A DNA stretch of 24,940 bases, taken from positions 1-24,940 of the forward strand of contig JADJVI010000037.1 of assembly GCA_016710645.1 (NCBI GenBank), given 5' to 3'. Shown here in pieces: positions 15,315 to 23,241 of this stretch. The notes under the pieces were generated by a model that saw only the letters and a list, made by a program, of their open reading frames with translations, had not been told where the DNA came from and did not search any database. This DNA comes from Actinomycetales bacterium (GTDB taxonomy: Bacteria > Actinomycetota > Actinomycetes > Actinomycetales > Dermatophilaceae). The position numbers and the translations under genes are program-made. Each line of letters begins with the position of its first letter. Position 1 is the first letter of the stretch.

Positions 15315-16055
15315 ATGACCGCACGGGGATTGACCACACGCACGACGATCGCGGGGGTGCTGGGAGCAGGTCTGGTCGCCAGCGCGCTCTCCGGTTGTGT
15401 TTTCGCCGGGGGGAACACGACGGTGACCGCGCCGGCCGAAGTCAGCCCGACCACGTCGGCCGCGACGCCCGGCACGACGCCGACCACACCTGCGACGGCC
15501 AAAGCCACCACCGGTTCGACGGCTGGATCGACCGCCGGATCGACCGCCGGTTCCGCCGCCGGGACCCGACTCCCGTTGGCGACTGATGCGCGCTTCACCG
15601 CGCTGCCGACCTTCGGGGTCACCGTCGACCCGGCCTGGCAGGTCGTCATTTTCGACAAGGACGGGGTCAACCAGTTCAAGCACGCCAATGGGTGTCAGCT
15701 GACGACCATGCAGAACCGGCTCTCGGCGGGCACGGCGTCGGACCAGGCCGAGACCGATGCCCAGATCGCCGCCGCCCAGAAGGAGTTCACAGGCCGGGCG
15801 CCCGAGGCTCAGTTCAAGGTCTCGGCCGACCCACTGCCGCTCACGCTCGGCATCGCCGGCAAGGACAGCATCGACTTCGCTGCCCTGCTCGTGCGCTACA
15901 CCAACAAAGACACCAAGACCGAGTGGGGTTCGGTCATCGCCATTCGAGCCATGCCGAAGGTCGGCAGCCGGATGATCGTCAACCTGTCCTGCCCGACCAC
16001 CGCGATGAACGCCGCCCTGCCCGTCCTGGAGAAGGTCCACGTCCTGGGCAGTTGA
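15315..16055 (+). CDS. Predicted lipoprotein, 246 aa, function unknown
   Basis: The signal ends in ASALSGC with Cys28. The ATG at 15315 is chosen over a TTG at 15309 because GGGAGG (15301-15306) lies 8 bases upstream. A Thr/Ala/Pro-rich linker (about 32-70) includes the tandem unit GSTA repeated three times, typical of a flexible cell-wall spacer. The globular part (about 75-246) includes FGVTVDPAWQVVIFDKDGVN and ends VLEKVHVLGS, with two cysteines (NGCQL and LSCPT) that could pair. I do not recognise the fold. It is probably anchored on the outer face of the membrane. Confidence 0.85.
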   Translation: MTARGLTTRTTIAGVLGAGLVASALSGCVFAGGNTTVTAPAEVSPTTSAATPGTTPTTPATAKATTGSTAGSTAGSTAGSAAGTRLPLATDARFTALPTFGVTVDPAWQVVIFDKDGVNQFKHANGCQLTTMQNRLSAGTASDQAETDAQIAAAQKEFTGRAPEAQFKVSADPLPLTLGIAGKDSIDFAALLVRYTNKDTKTEWGSVIAIRAMPKVGSRMIVNLSCPTTAMNAALPVLEKVHVLGS

Positions 16056-16210
16056 CGGGCCCCGCCGGCGCACATCCAGCGCTGACGTGAACGCGAGTTG
16101 AACGGCATACCAAGTCCTGGACCGGACTTCGGACCCTGGCGCGACCCCCTGGCGAAAGTGAAAGGATGGTGGCTGATCGACCGACCGCTGACGCAAGGAG
16201 ACAGCCACTC

Positions 16211-17242
16211 ATGCCCATCGCAACCCCCGAGGTCTACGCCGACATGCTCGACCGCGCGAAGGCAGGCTCCTTCGCGTACCCGGCGATCAACATCACCTCG
16301 AGCCAGACCATCAACGCGGCGATCCGCGGCTTCGCGGAGGCCGGATCCGACGGCATCATCCAGGTCTCGACCGGTGGCGCCGAGTTCGGTTCGGGCTCCA
16401 ACATCAAGAACATGGTGACCGGCGCTAGCGCGCTCGCGGCCTTCGCCTACGAGGTCGCCAAGAACTACGACGTCAACATCGCGCTGCACACCGACCACTG
16501 CCCCAAGGACAAGCTCGACGGTTTCGTGCGCCCGCTGCTGGCCATCTCGGCCGAGCGGGTCAAGAATGGCCAGCCGCCGCTCTTCCAGTCCCACATGTGG
16601 GACGGCTCGGCCGTGCCGCTGGCTGAAAACCTCACCATTGCCCAGGAGCTGCTCGCCCTGGCCAAGGCCGCCCACATCATCCTCGAGGTCGAGATCGGCG
16701 TCGTCGGTGGCGAAGAGGACGGCGTCGCCAACGAGATCAACGAGCAGCTCTACACCACCCCCGAGGACGCTCTCGCGACCGTCGAGGCGCTCGGCCTCGG
16801 TGAGAACGGCCGCTACATGGCCGCCCTCACCTTCGGCAACGTGCACGGCGTCTACAAGCCGGGCAACGTCAAGCTGCGCCCCGAGATCCTCAAGCAGTGC
16901 CAGGACGCCGTCGTCGCGGCCCGTGGCCTGGCCGCCGGCTCCAAGCCGCTCGACCTGGTCTTCCACGGCGGCTCCGGCTCGCTGCCGCAGGAGATCTCCG
17001 ACGCCGTCGACTTCGGCGTCATCAAGATGAACGTCGACACCGACACGCAGTACGCCTTCACCCGCCCGGTCGCGGCGTGGATGTACAAGAACTACGACGG
17101 CGTCCTCAAGATCGACGGCGAGGTCGGCAACAAGAAGCAGTACGACCCGCGCGCCTGGGGCAAGGAGGCCGAGGCCGCCATGGCTGCCCGCGTCGTCCAG
17201 GCCTGCCAGGACCTGCGCTCGGCCGGCACGCACGCCAAGTGA
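16211..17242 (+). CDS. fba: Class II fructose-bisphosphate aldolase
   Basis: A 343-aa enzyme that reversibly cleaves fructose 1,6-bisphosphate to dihydroxyacetone phosphate and glyceraldehyde 3-phosphate in glycolysis and gluconeogenesis. Seen: the HTDHCPKD motif (93-100) with catalytic Asp95 and zinc ligand His96, further zinc ligands His212 in GNVHGVYK and His252 in VFHGGSGS, and the substrate loop ALTFGNVHG. The length is normal for long class II (FbaA-type) enzymes. The ATG at 16211 is preceded by AAGGAG about 10 bases upstream; the longer in-frame start at 16166 adds unconserved sequence. DUF3151 follows after 4 bases. The gene carries no CGGCATAC motif, unlike most neighbours. Confidence 0.97.
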   Translation: MPIATPEVYADMLDRAKAGSFAYPAINITSSQTINAAIRGFAEAGSDGIIQVSTGGAEFGSGSNIKNMVTGASALAAFAYEVAKNYDVNIALHTDHCPKDKLDGFVRPLLAISAERVKNGQPPLFQSHMWDGSAVPLAENLTIAQELLALAKAAHIILEVEIGVVGGEEDGVANEINEQLYTTPEDALATVEALGLGENGRYMAALTFGNVHGVYKPGNVKLRPEILKQCQDAVVAARGLAAGSKPLDLVFHGGSGSLPQEISDAVDFGVIKMNVDTDTQYAFTRPVAAWMYKNYDGVLKIDGEVGNKKQYDPRAWGKEAEAAMAARVVQACQDLRSAGTHAK

Positions 17243-17246
17243 CCGC

Positions 17247-17702
17247 GTGACGGACAACCTCCTGGGTATGCCGGTGACTCACCTCCCGGCCGACCCGGCG
17301 GCTGACATCGTGGCCGGGCTCCTCGCGGGGCCCGGCCACGGGTCTGTTGCCGATCCATCTGCCTCCCCGGTGGCCGCGTTGGAATCACTCGCGGCCGCTC
17401 ACCCCTCCTCGTCGTTGGCCTGGGCATTGCTTGCCGAGGCGGCTCTCGACGCGGGGGCGCCGGTCACGGCATACGCCTATGCCCGCACCGGCTATCACCG
17501 CGGCTTGGACGCGCTGCGTAAGTCCGGGTGGCGCGGGCAGGGGCCGATCCCGTGGTCGCACTATCCGAACCAGGGGTTCTTGCGGGCGCTCGGTGCCCTG
17601 GCCCGAGCCGCGACGGCGATCGGGGAGGACGAGGAGGCGGCGCGGTGCGCGAGCTTCCTGCGCGACTCCTCGCGAGAGGGTGCTGAGGCGCTGGGTCTCT
17701 GA
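17247..17702 (+). CDS. DUF3151 family protein
   Basis: A 151-aa protein whose start MTDNLLG and the later GYHRGLDALRKSGWRGQGPI and WSHYPNQGFLRALGAL match the actinobacterial DUF3151 family (the Mycobacterium tuberculosis member is, from memory, Rv0360c, also in the purA/fba neighbourhood). The central part, SSLAWALLAEAALDAGAPVT, is helical and repeat-like, suggesting a TPR-like scaffold; the function is unknown. The GTG start (17247) lies 4 bases after the fba stop, so the two are co-transcribed and perhaps coupled. Confidence 0.9.
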   Translation: MTDNLLGMPVTHLPADPAADIVAGLLAGPGHGSVADPSASPVAALESLAAAHPSSSLAWALLAEAALDAGAPVTAYAYARTGYHRGLDALRKSGWRGQGPIPWSHYPNQGFLRALGALARAATAIGEDEEAARCASFLRDSSREGAEALGL

Positions 17703-17727
17703 CCCGCCACCTGCGTTGCTGCGCGGT

Positions 17728-17751
17728 GTCGGTCGGCGATCAACGACCGAC
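17728..17751. terminator. Bidirectional terminator-like hairpin
   Basis: GTCGGTCG (17728-17735) and CGACCGAC (17744-17751) pair over 8 bp around an 8-nt loop. It lies between the convergent DUF3151 stop (17702) and the end of the minus-strand gene at 17761, where a shared terminator is expected. There is no U-tract. Confidence 0.6.
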
Positions 17752-17760
17752 CGGCATCCA

Positions 17761-18912
17761 TCAACTGCGCGCGATGACGAGCTCTCGACTTGAGCCGCGG
17801 AAGCGCTGATAGCCGTGTTGGTAGATCAGCTCGTCTCCCTGCCGGGTGCGCAGGCGACCTTGCAGCCAGTCCATCGTCCAGTTGTCGCCGTTCCAGCCAC
17901 CTGACACCCGAGCGCGCAGGACGATTTCGCGCAGGTCTTCCGCCGTGGTGCCGTCGGGTAGGTCGAGGCTGAGCTCATGGATCGATCCGTCAGCCCAGCG
18001 CTGACCGGCGTTGACATTGTGGAACGTGAGGTCGGCTCCGACCCGCCGCCGCACGATGACATCGAGGTTGTCATTGCCGCCACGCAGGTCGTCGTCCTCG
18101 GTGGCGATCTTGAGCAGCAAAGTGGGGTGACCGACCGGGATGGTGAGGCTGCGCGAGGTCCCCGTCAACCGGACTGCGCCGACCGTCGCCACCGGCCAGC
18201 TGCGGGCTCCGTCACGAGCGGTCACGGTGATCGCGTGGATGTCGATGTTGTCACCGTCGATCCCGCCGGTCACGGTGGCGGTGAGGGTGAGCTGGGCGAT
18301 CGCCTCGGGGGCGACCGGTGGGTCGAGCACGACATAGGCGCGTGGCCACGTGCCGGGCGCCCAGGTCTGCCCACCGTTGATGTTCGGGTAATGCCGCGAG
18401 GATCCGTCACTCGTGGTGAGCAAGAGGTCGATGTTGTCGCGACCGCCCCGGAGGTCATCGGACCCCATCTGAACGACGAACTCCAACTCGTGGACCAGGC
18501 CGTCGGGCTCGTAAAGACGGACCAAGCGGAAGGTCTCCCAGGACCCGACCGCGTCGCGATTGGCGATGAGCAGGTCCCAACCGGCGTTCTCGGCGCAGAC
18601 GTACTTGTTGTTCACCAGGGCACGCAGGGCGTACTCGCTGTTGCCGAGGTCGACCAGCTCAAAGGTCTCCCACTCGCGGGCTTCGTCGCGGTCGCACACC
18701 AGCGGCGCAGTGCCAGCGTCCTGCGCGCACACGAGCTTCCCGGTGGCCGCCGACCGCAGCGCGACACGGTGACCACCGAGGTCGATGAACTCGAAGGTTT
18801 GGTCAGGTCCCAGCCCGGCGGACTCCGCCCGGCTCGCGCTGAGGTTGAGCCGAGCCGGCGGGGCCAGACTCACGAAGTATCCGTTGACGATCGCTTGCAG
18901 ACGGCCGTTCAT
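17761..18912 (-). CDS. Beta-trefoil-like plus tandem acidic-repeat protein
   Basis: A 383-aa protein. Residues 1-135 look like a beta-trefoil/fascin-like module with repeated K[LY]VCA(Q/E)(D/N)AG and EWETFELVDL / SWETFRLVRL units. Residues 138-383 hold two related halves of about 120 aa, each with an acidic loop (SDDLRGGRDNIDLLL; DDDLRGGNDNLDVIV), a tryptophan-containing NINGGQTWAPG / NVNAGQRWADG turn and a GGIDGDNIDIHAI / GGWNGDNWTMDWL strand. The Asp/Asn/Gly-rich loops suggest metal (calcium) binding. No signal peptide is seen. The ATG at 18912 follows AGGAG. It is a paralogue of the next upstream gene (19006-19791), which lacks the trefoil. Carbohydrate or surface binding is a guess from the fold. 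Confidence 0.8.
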   Translation of the reverse strand: MNGRLQAIVNGYFVSLAPPARLNLSASRAESAGLGPDQTFEFIDLGGHRVALRSAATGKLVCAQDAGTAPLVCDRDEAREWETFELVDLGNSEYALRALVNNKYVCAENAGWDLLIANRDAVGSWETFRLVRLYEPDGLVHELEFVVQMGSDDLRGGRDNIDLLLTTSDGSSRHYPNINGGQTWAPGTWPRAYVVLDPPVAPEAIAQLTLTATVTGGIDGDNIDIHAITVTARDGARSWPVATVGAVRLTGTSRSLTIPVGHPTLLLKIATEDDDLRGGNDNLDVIVRRRVGADLTFHNVNAGQRWADGSIHELSLDLPDGTTAEDLREIVLRARVSGGWNGDNWTMDWLQGRLRTRQGDELIYQHGYQRFRGSSRELVIARS

Positions 18913-19005
18913 CTCAGCTCCTGAGGGTCGAGGGCCCATGTCCAGGCTACGCCTCGGAGGTGATCTCGTTGCCGGCCACCGGCCGGCGTCCGGCGGCTAC
19001 AAACG

Positions 19006-19791
19006 TCAGCTGCGTGGGATGACCAGGTCGCGGTCGCGGCCGTGGAACCGCTCGAACCCGTGGTGGAAGACCGGGGTTTCGTCGCCGCCCAGGCAGAACC
19101 GCCCGTCGAGTGACGCCATGGTCCAGTTGTCGCCGTTCCAGCCGGCCGACACCCGGGCGCGCAGCACCAGCTCGCTGAGGTCTTCGATCGCGGTGCCGTC
19201 GGGCAGTTCCAGCGCCACCTCGTGGCGGGAATGATCGGCCCAGCGGCGGTCGGCGTTGACATTGCGGAAGCCGAGGTCACGACCGGAGACCCGCCGGACG
19301 GTGACGTCGAGGTTGTCGCCGCCGCCGCGCAAGTCGTCGTCGTCGGTGACGATCGTCAGCACCAGCGTCGGGTGGCCGACGGGCACCGTGAGCGACCGGA
19401 AGGTGCCGGTGAACCGCAGCCCCCCGATCGTCGCGATGGCCCAGCTGCGGGGGCCGCCGTGGCCGAGGACGGTGATGCCCTCGATGTCGATGATGTCGCC
19501 GTCGATGCCACCGGTGACCATGGCCGTGAGGGTGAACTCGGTGATCGCCTCGAAGGCAACCGGCGGGTCGAGCGGGCGGCGCACGGCATACGTGGTGTCC
19601 GGAGCCCACCGCTCGCTGCGATTGAGGTTGGCGTAGTGCCGTGACATGCCGTCGTTGGTGGTGAGTAGCAGGTCAATGTTGTCGTCACCGCCCCTCAGAT
19701 CGTCCGAACCCATGACGACGATGAATTCCAACTCGTGGATCAATCCATCGTCCGGGTAGCCGTTGACAGGGGTTTCTGTGCGGCCGTTCAT
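19006..19791 (-). CDS. Tandem acidic-repeat protein, trefoil-less paralogue
   Basis: A 261-aa protein. Apart from a short MNGRTETPVNGY start it matches residues 138-383 of the 17761-18912 protein throughout: SDDLRGGDDNIDLLLTTNDG, VTGGIDGDIIDIEGI, VGHPTLVLTIVTDDDDLRGG and WNGDNWTMASLDGR. It shares the paralogue's first four residues (MNGR) and the AGGAG ribosome site with CTGAG-type upstream sequence, so the duplication covered the start region and one copy gained or lost the trefoil. No signal peptide is seen. The same frame is open upstream into the beta-helix gene, so an automated call might fuse the two; the Shine-Dalgarno at 19791 argues for separate translation. Confidence 0.78.
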   Translation of the reverse strand: MNGRTETPVNGYPDDGLIHELEFIVVMGSDDLRGGDDNIDLLLTTNDGMSRHYANLNRSERWAPDTTYAVRRPLDPPVAFEAITEFTLTAMVTGGIDGDIIDIEGITVLGHGGPRSWAIATIGGLRFTGTFRSLTVPVGHPTLVLTIVTDDDDLRGGGDNLDVTVRRVSGRDLGFRNVNADRRWADHSRHEVALELPDGTAIEDLSELVLRARVSAGWNGDNWTMASLDGRFCLGGDETPVFHHGFERFHGRDRDLVIPRS

Positions 19792-19885
19792 GACCAGCTC
19801 CTGAGGTGTTGAGGGGCTTAGGTCAATTCTAGGGAACGAAGATGAATGCCTTCTGAACGCCCGGCGGCCCCAGGGGTTTGCGCCG

Positions 19886-21135
19886 TCAGCGGCAGGCGAT
19901 CGCGGCGTTGAACTGCGCGAGCAGGCCCTTGACTGCTGACGGTGCGGCGTTGGAGCACGCGGCGACGTTGTCCAGGCCGGCGAGAGCCGGATGCCGAAGC
20001 CGGGCCAGGCGCCCTCGACGCGGTTGTTGCGCAAGGTGTTCCCGCCACCCCAACCGTCTGCGACCCGGAAGACCTGTATGCCGTCCACGTTGGCTCCCCG
20101 GGGATTGCGGATGCGGTTGCCGTCGACGGTCCACGCGCGACCCTTGAGCTCGATGGCGCTGTCGGCGTAGGTCACGCCCGAGAAGCCGGTGCCGTCGAAA
20201 TCGTTGCCGCGAATGACGCCCGCGTCAGTGCCCTCCTTGACGTCGACACCCTCCGCGGTGATGTTGCGGAAGGTGTTGCCCTGGACGACGATGCGCGTCG
20301 TGCGGTCGATGCCACCGGAGCAGCCGTAGGTGCCCCAGTGGCCCTGGGCCGAGCCGACATAGACCCCCTCGCCGTAGCCGGGCTGGGTGAGGCCGGTGTC
20401 GTGGATGACCGAGCGGCTCACCACTGCGTCCTTGGCGCACCGTCGGAAGTGCACCCCCTCTTCGCCGATCCGACCGATGTCGACCTCGGTGACCTGTATG
20501 CCGGTCGCGCCCTCGACGGCAATGCCGGTGCTGGCATTGGCGATGGACAAGGCTTCGATATGCCAGTGGTCGCCGGTGATGAACAGCGCATAGTCGCCGG
20601 CGGGCCCGTCCGAAGCCAGGACCGCGCTGCGTGGGCCCCGCAGCACGATGGGGTGATCGGCAGTGCCGTCAGCGGTGGCGTTCCACCGTCTCCCACCGGA
20701 GCGCACATAGGAGCCAGGGGCGAGATTGATGAGCGTGCCCGCGGTGGCCGAGGTCATGGCCTGCTCGAGCGAGGCGACATCGGTGACGTCGACGATCTGC
20801 AGGATGCCGCTCGGTGCTTGGGCATCAGTCGCCGCGCCGCCTGCCGGTGCACTCGAACCTGGAGCCGCCGGGCGGGTGGCGCCAGGTCGAGTAACCCCTG
20901 ACCCGCCGGACGGTCCCGTGGTGCCAGTGGGTGTCGGGCTGGCAGAGGCGGTCGAGACGGTCGAGGCCGTCGCAGAGGCCGCGGAGGTGGCGGATTCGGT
21001 GTCGCCGAGGCTGGTCGCGTCCTTGCTGACGATCGGGACCGCCGAGGTCGACTGGGGGGACGCGCTGGAGGCAACGCCGCAGCCGCTCACGGCCAGGAGC
21101 AGCGCCGTGAGCGCGGCGGCATACCGGCCCTTCAC
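19886..21135 (-). CDS. Right-handed beta-helix lipoprotein, apparent frameshift near C-terminus
   Basis: A secreted protein of about 416 aa if repaired. It has a signal with lipobox VSGC (Cys19), a Ser/Thr/Pro linker to about residue 115, then parallel beta-helix coils: GTLINLAPGSYVRSGG, YALFITGDHWHIEALSI, GTGFSGVTYADSAIELKG and GNTLRNNRVEGAWPGFGIRL. It is the fold of polysaccharide lyases and related glycan-binding proteins; no catalytic residue is assigned. At 19977-19980 the frame appears to change: one extra G in CCGG gives SPGLDNVAACSNAAPSAVKG and a normal C-terminus ending AAIACR at 19886. Without it the frame reads a basic tail into the downstream paralogue. The GTG at 21135 is preferred (TACCGT lies a few bases upstream, so leaderless); a GTG at 21153 is possible. 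Confidence 0.72.
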
Positions 21136-21267
21136 CCCGACACGGTAAGTCACCGCCGGGCGTCCCGACGAACCGCAGCGGGCACGGCATACGGACGGGG
21201 GGCCGCGGCGGAAGGGGTGGCGAGTAGCCTGGACCCTCGGTAGCGCCCCCGAGAGAAGGACGAACCC

Positions 21268-22575
21268 ATGCCCGCAGTCGTGCTCGTCGGTGCCCAATGG
21301 GGCGATGAGGGCAAGGGGAAAGCGACCGACCTGCTGGGCAGTCGGGTCCATTACGTCGTGAAGTTCAACGGCGGCAACAACGCCGGCCACACCGTCGTCA
21401 TCGAGCAGCCGGACGGCTCACGCGAGAAATACGCCCTGCACCTGCTGCCCTCGGGCATCCTCACGCCGACCTGCACGCCGGTCATCGGCAATGGCGTCGT
21501 CGTCGACCTGGAGGTGCTCTTCCGCGAAATCGACGGACTGGAGGCGCGCGGCGTCGACACCTCCAAGCTCGTCGTGAGCGCCAACGCCCACGTCATCACG
21601 CCCTACAACCGCGTGCTCGACAAGGTGACCGAGCGCTTCCTCGGCGCGCGCAAGATCGGCACCACCGGCCGGGGCATCGGCCCGACCTACGCGGACAAGA
21701 TGTCCCGCACCGGCATCCGGGTGCAGGACCTCTTCGACCGGCACATCCTCGAGCAGAAGGTCGAGGCGGCGCTGCGGTTCAAGAACCAGGTGCTCGCCAA
21801 GATCTACAACCGGCGCGCGATCGCTGTCACCGAGGTCGTCGAAGAACTCCTCTCGTATGCCGAGCGGTTGCGTCCCATGGTCCGCGACACCTCGTTGGTG
21901 CTCCAGGAGGCCCTCGACCGCGGCGAGACCGTGCTGCTGGAGGCCGGCCAGGCGACCTTGCTGGACGTCGACTTCGGCACCTATCCCTTCGTCACGTCGT
22001 CCAATGCGACCTCGGGTGGGGCGTGCACCGGTTCGGGCATCCCGCCGACGCGGGTCGACCGGGTCATCGCGATCCTCAAGGCCTACACGACCCGGGTGGG
22101 GGAGGGGCCCTTCCCCACCGAGCTGTTCGACGACAAGGGCGAGTTCCTGCGCAAGGTCGGCACGGAGTACGGCACGACCACCGGCCGCCCGCGCCGCTGC
22201 GGCTGGATGGACACCGTCATCGGCCGCTATGCCACCCGGATCAACGGGGTGACCGATTTCGTCATCACCAAGCTCGACGTGCTGACCGGCCTGGACACGG
22301 TCCCGATCTGCGTGGCCTACGACGTCCTGGGGGAGCGGCACGACGAGATGCCGATCAACCAGAGCGACTTCCACCACGCCAAGCCCATCTACGAAGAGAT
22401 GCCAGGTTGGTGGGAGGACATCTCCGGCTGCCGTCGGTTCGAGGACCTGCCAGCCGCGGCGCAGGCCTATGTGCTGCGGATCGAGGAATTGATCGGCGCC
22501 CGGGTGTCGGCGATCGGGGTCGGCCCGGCGCGAGACGCGATCATCGTGCGGCACGACCTGCTCGGCGAAGACTGA
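21268..22575 (+). CDS. purA: Adenylosuccinate synthetase
   Basis: A 435-aa enzyme that joins IMP and aspartate with GTP to form adenylosuccinate, the first committed step of AMP synthesis, in the cytosol. Seen: the N-terminal GAQWGDEGKGK loop with catalytic Asp13, His41 in GGNNAGHT, GTTGRGIGPTYADK for IMP binding, and the TTGRPRRCGWMD region that contacts substrate. The length is normal. The ATG at 21268 has AAGGA about 10 bases upstream, and TAGCCT near 21225 is a candidate -10. The divergent beta-helix gene starts 130 bases away. DUF402 follows after 6 bases. Confidence 0.98.
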   Translation: MPAVVLVGAQWGDEGKGKATDLLGSRVHYVVKFNGGNNAGHTVVIEQPDGSREKYALHLLPSGILTPTCTPVIGNGVVVDLEVLFREIDGLEARGVDTSKLVVSANAHVITPYNRVLDKVTERFLGARKIGTTGRGIGPTYADKMSRTGIRVQDLFDRHILEQKVEAALRFKNQVLAKIYNRRAIAVTEVVEELLSYAERLRPMVRDTSLVLQEALDRGETVLLEAGQATLLDVDFGTYPFVTSSNATSGGACTGSGIPPTRVDRVIAILKAYTTRVGEGPFPTELFDDKGEFLRKVGTEYGTTTGRPRRCGWMDTVIGRYATRINGVTDFVITKLDVLTGLDTVPICVAYDVLGERHDEMPINQSDFHHAKPIYEEMPGWWEDISGCRRFEDLPAAAQAYVLRIEELIGARVSAIGVGPARDAIIVRHDLLGED

Positions 22576-22581
22576 GCGCTC

Positions 22582-23115
22582 GTGCCGGCGCAGGGGATCC
22601 GTTTCACGAAGTGGGACGGGCGGGGGCACTGGGCGTGCGAGGACATCGTCACGCTCGGCTCGGACGAGCACGGCACGTGGATCGGCTGGTATGCCGGTAC
22701 GCACTGGGAGCGTCCGGCGCATGGCTCCAAGGCGGGGATGGCCTTCGACGCGGCGGGCGATCAGGTCATGCTGCTCCCGCACGACCGGTGGTTCACCGCG
22801 ACGTTTTACGAGCAGGTGGCGCATTTGGTGTTACGCACCTATGTCGACATCACGACCGTGCCCCGACTGGTCGACGGCGTCTGGTCCGTGGTCGACCTCG
22901 ACCTCGATGTGTGCCAGTGGTTCGGCGGCGGGATCTATATCGACGACGAGGACGAATTCGAGCAACACCGGCTCGAATTGGGTTACCCCGCTGATGTGGT
23001 CGCCTCTGCGACAGCGGAATGCGCGCGCGTCTTCACCGAACTCGATTACGGCGCACCGCTCTTCGCCGAGTCGCTGGCGGAGTCTTGGCGGGCTCGCCTG
23101 CGCGCGCTGCGCTGA
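22582..23115 (+). CDS. DUF402 domain protein
   Basis: A 177-aa protein with the DUF402 (FomD-like) signature: YVDITTVPRLVDGVWSVVDL, then DLDVCQWFGGGIYIDDEDEF and a helix with AECARVFTELDYG. The conserved Asp/Glu residues in the VDLDLDV and DDEDEF segments would bind divalent metal; characterised relatives hydrolyse nucleotide-linked or diphosphate substrates, but the substrate here is not known. The GTG start lies 6 bases after the purA stop, so it is probably co-transcribed with purA. Confidence 0.85.
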   Translation: MPAQGIRFTKWDGRGHWACEDIVTLGSDEHGTWIGWYAGTHWERPAHGSKAGMAFDAAGDQVMLLPHDRWFTATFYEQVAHLVLRTYVDITTVPRLVDGVWSVVDLDLDVCQWFGGGIYIDDEDEFEQHRLELGYPADVVASATAECARVFTELDYGAPLFAESLAESWRARLRALR

Positions 23116-23158
23116 CCGGCATACCGGGCATACGGCGGCTGGCCGCACCGGACGGCAT
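23116..23158. repeat. Cluster of three GGCATAC motifs
   Basis: Three same-orientation GGCATAC copies begin at 23116, 23125 and 23152, immediately after the DUF402 stop. It is the densest cluster of a motif found 34 times in the window. No gene occupies this stretch. Confidence 0.8.
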
Positions 23159-23184
23159 ACCCGATGTTTGTTGTCCACACGCGA

Positions 23185-23214
23185 CTGTGGGGCCCCTCGA
23201 AAGGGGCCCCACAG
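23185..23214. terminator. Strong bidirectional terminator hairpin
   Basis: CTGTGGGGCCCCT (23185-23197) and AGGGGCCCCACAG (23202-23214) form a perfect 13-bp stem with a CGAA tetraloop. It lies between the convergent DUF402 gene and the LPKTG protein gene, so it probably ends transcription from both sides. Confidence 0.88.
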
Positions 23215-23241
23215 CGTGGTTCAGGCTAGAGCGCTAGCCGG

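Noticed and set aside
19006..21390. A 794-aa fusion of beta-helix and acidic-repeat protein
   Set aside because: The linker is basic nonsense, the beta-helix has a better C-terminus in a shifted frame, and the repeat protein has its own AGGAG and ATG like its paralogue.
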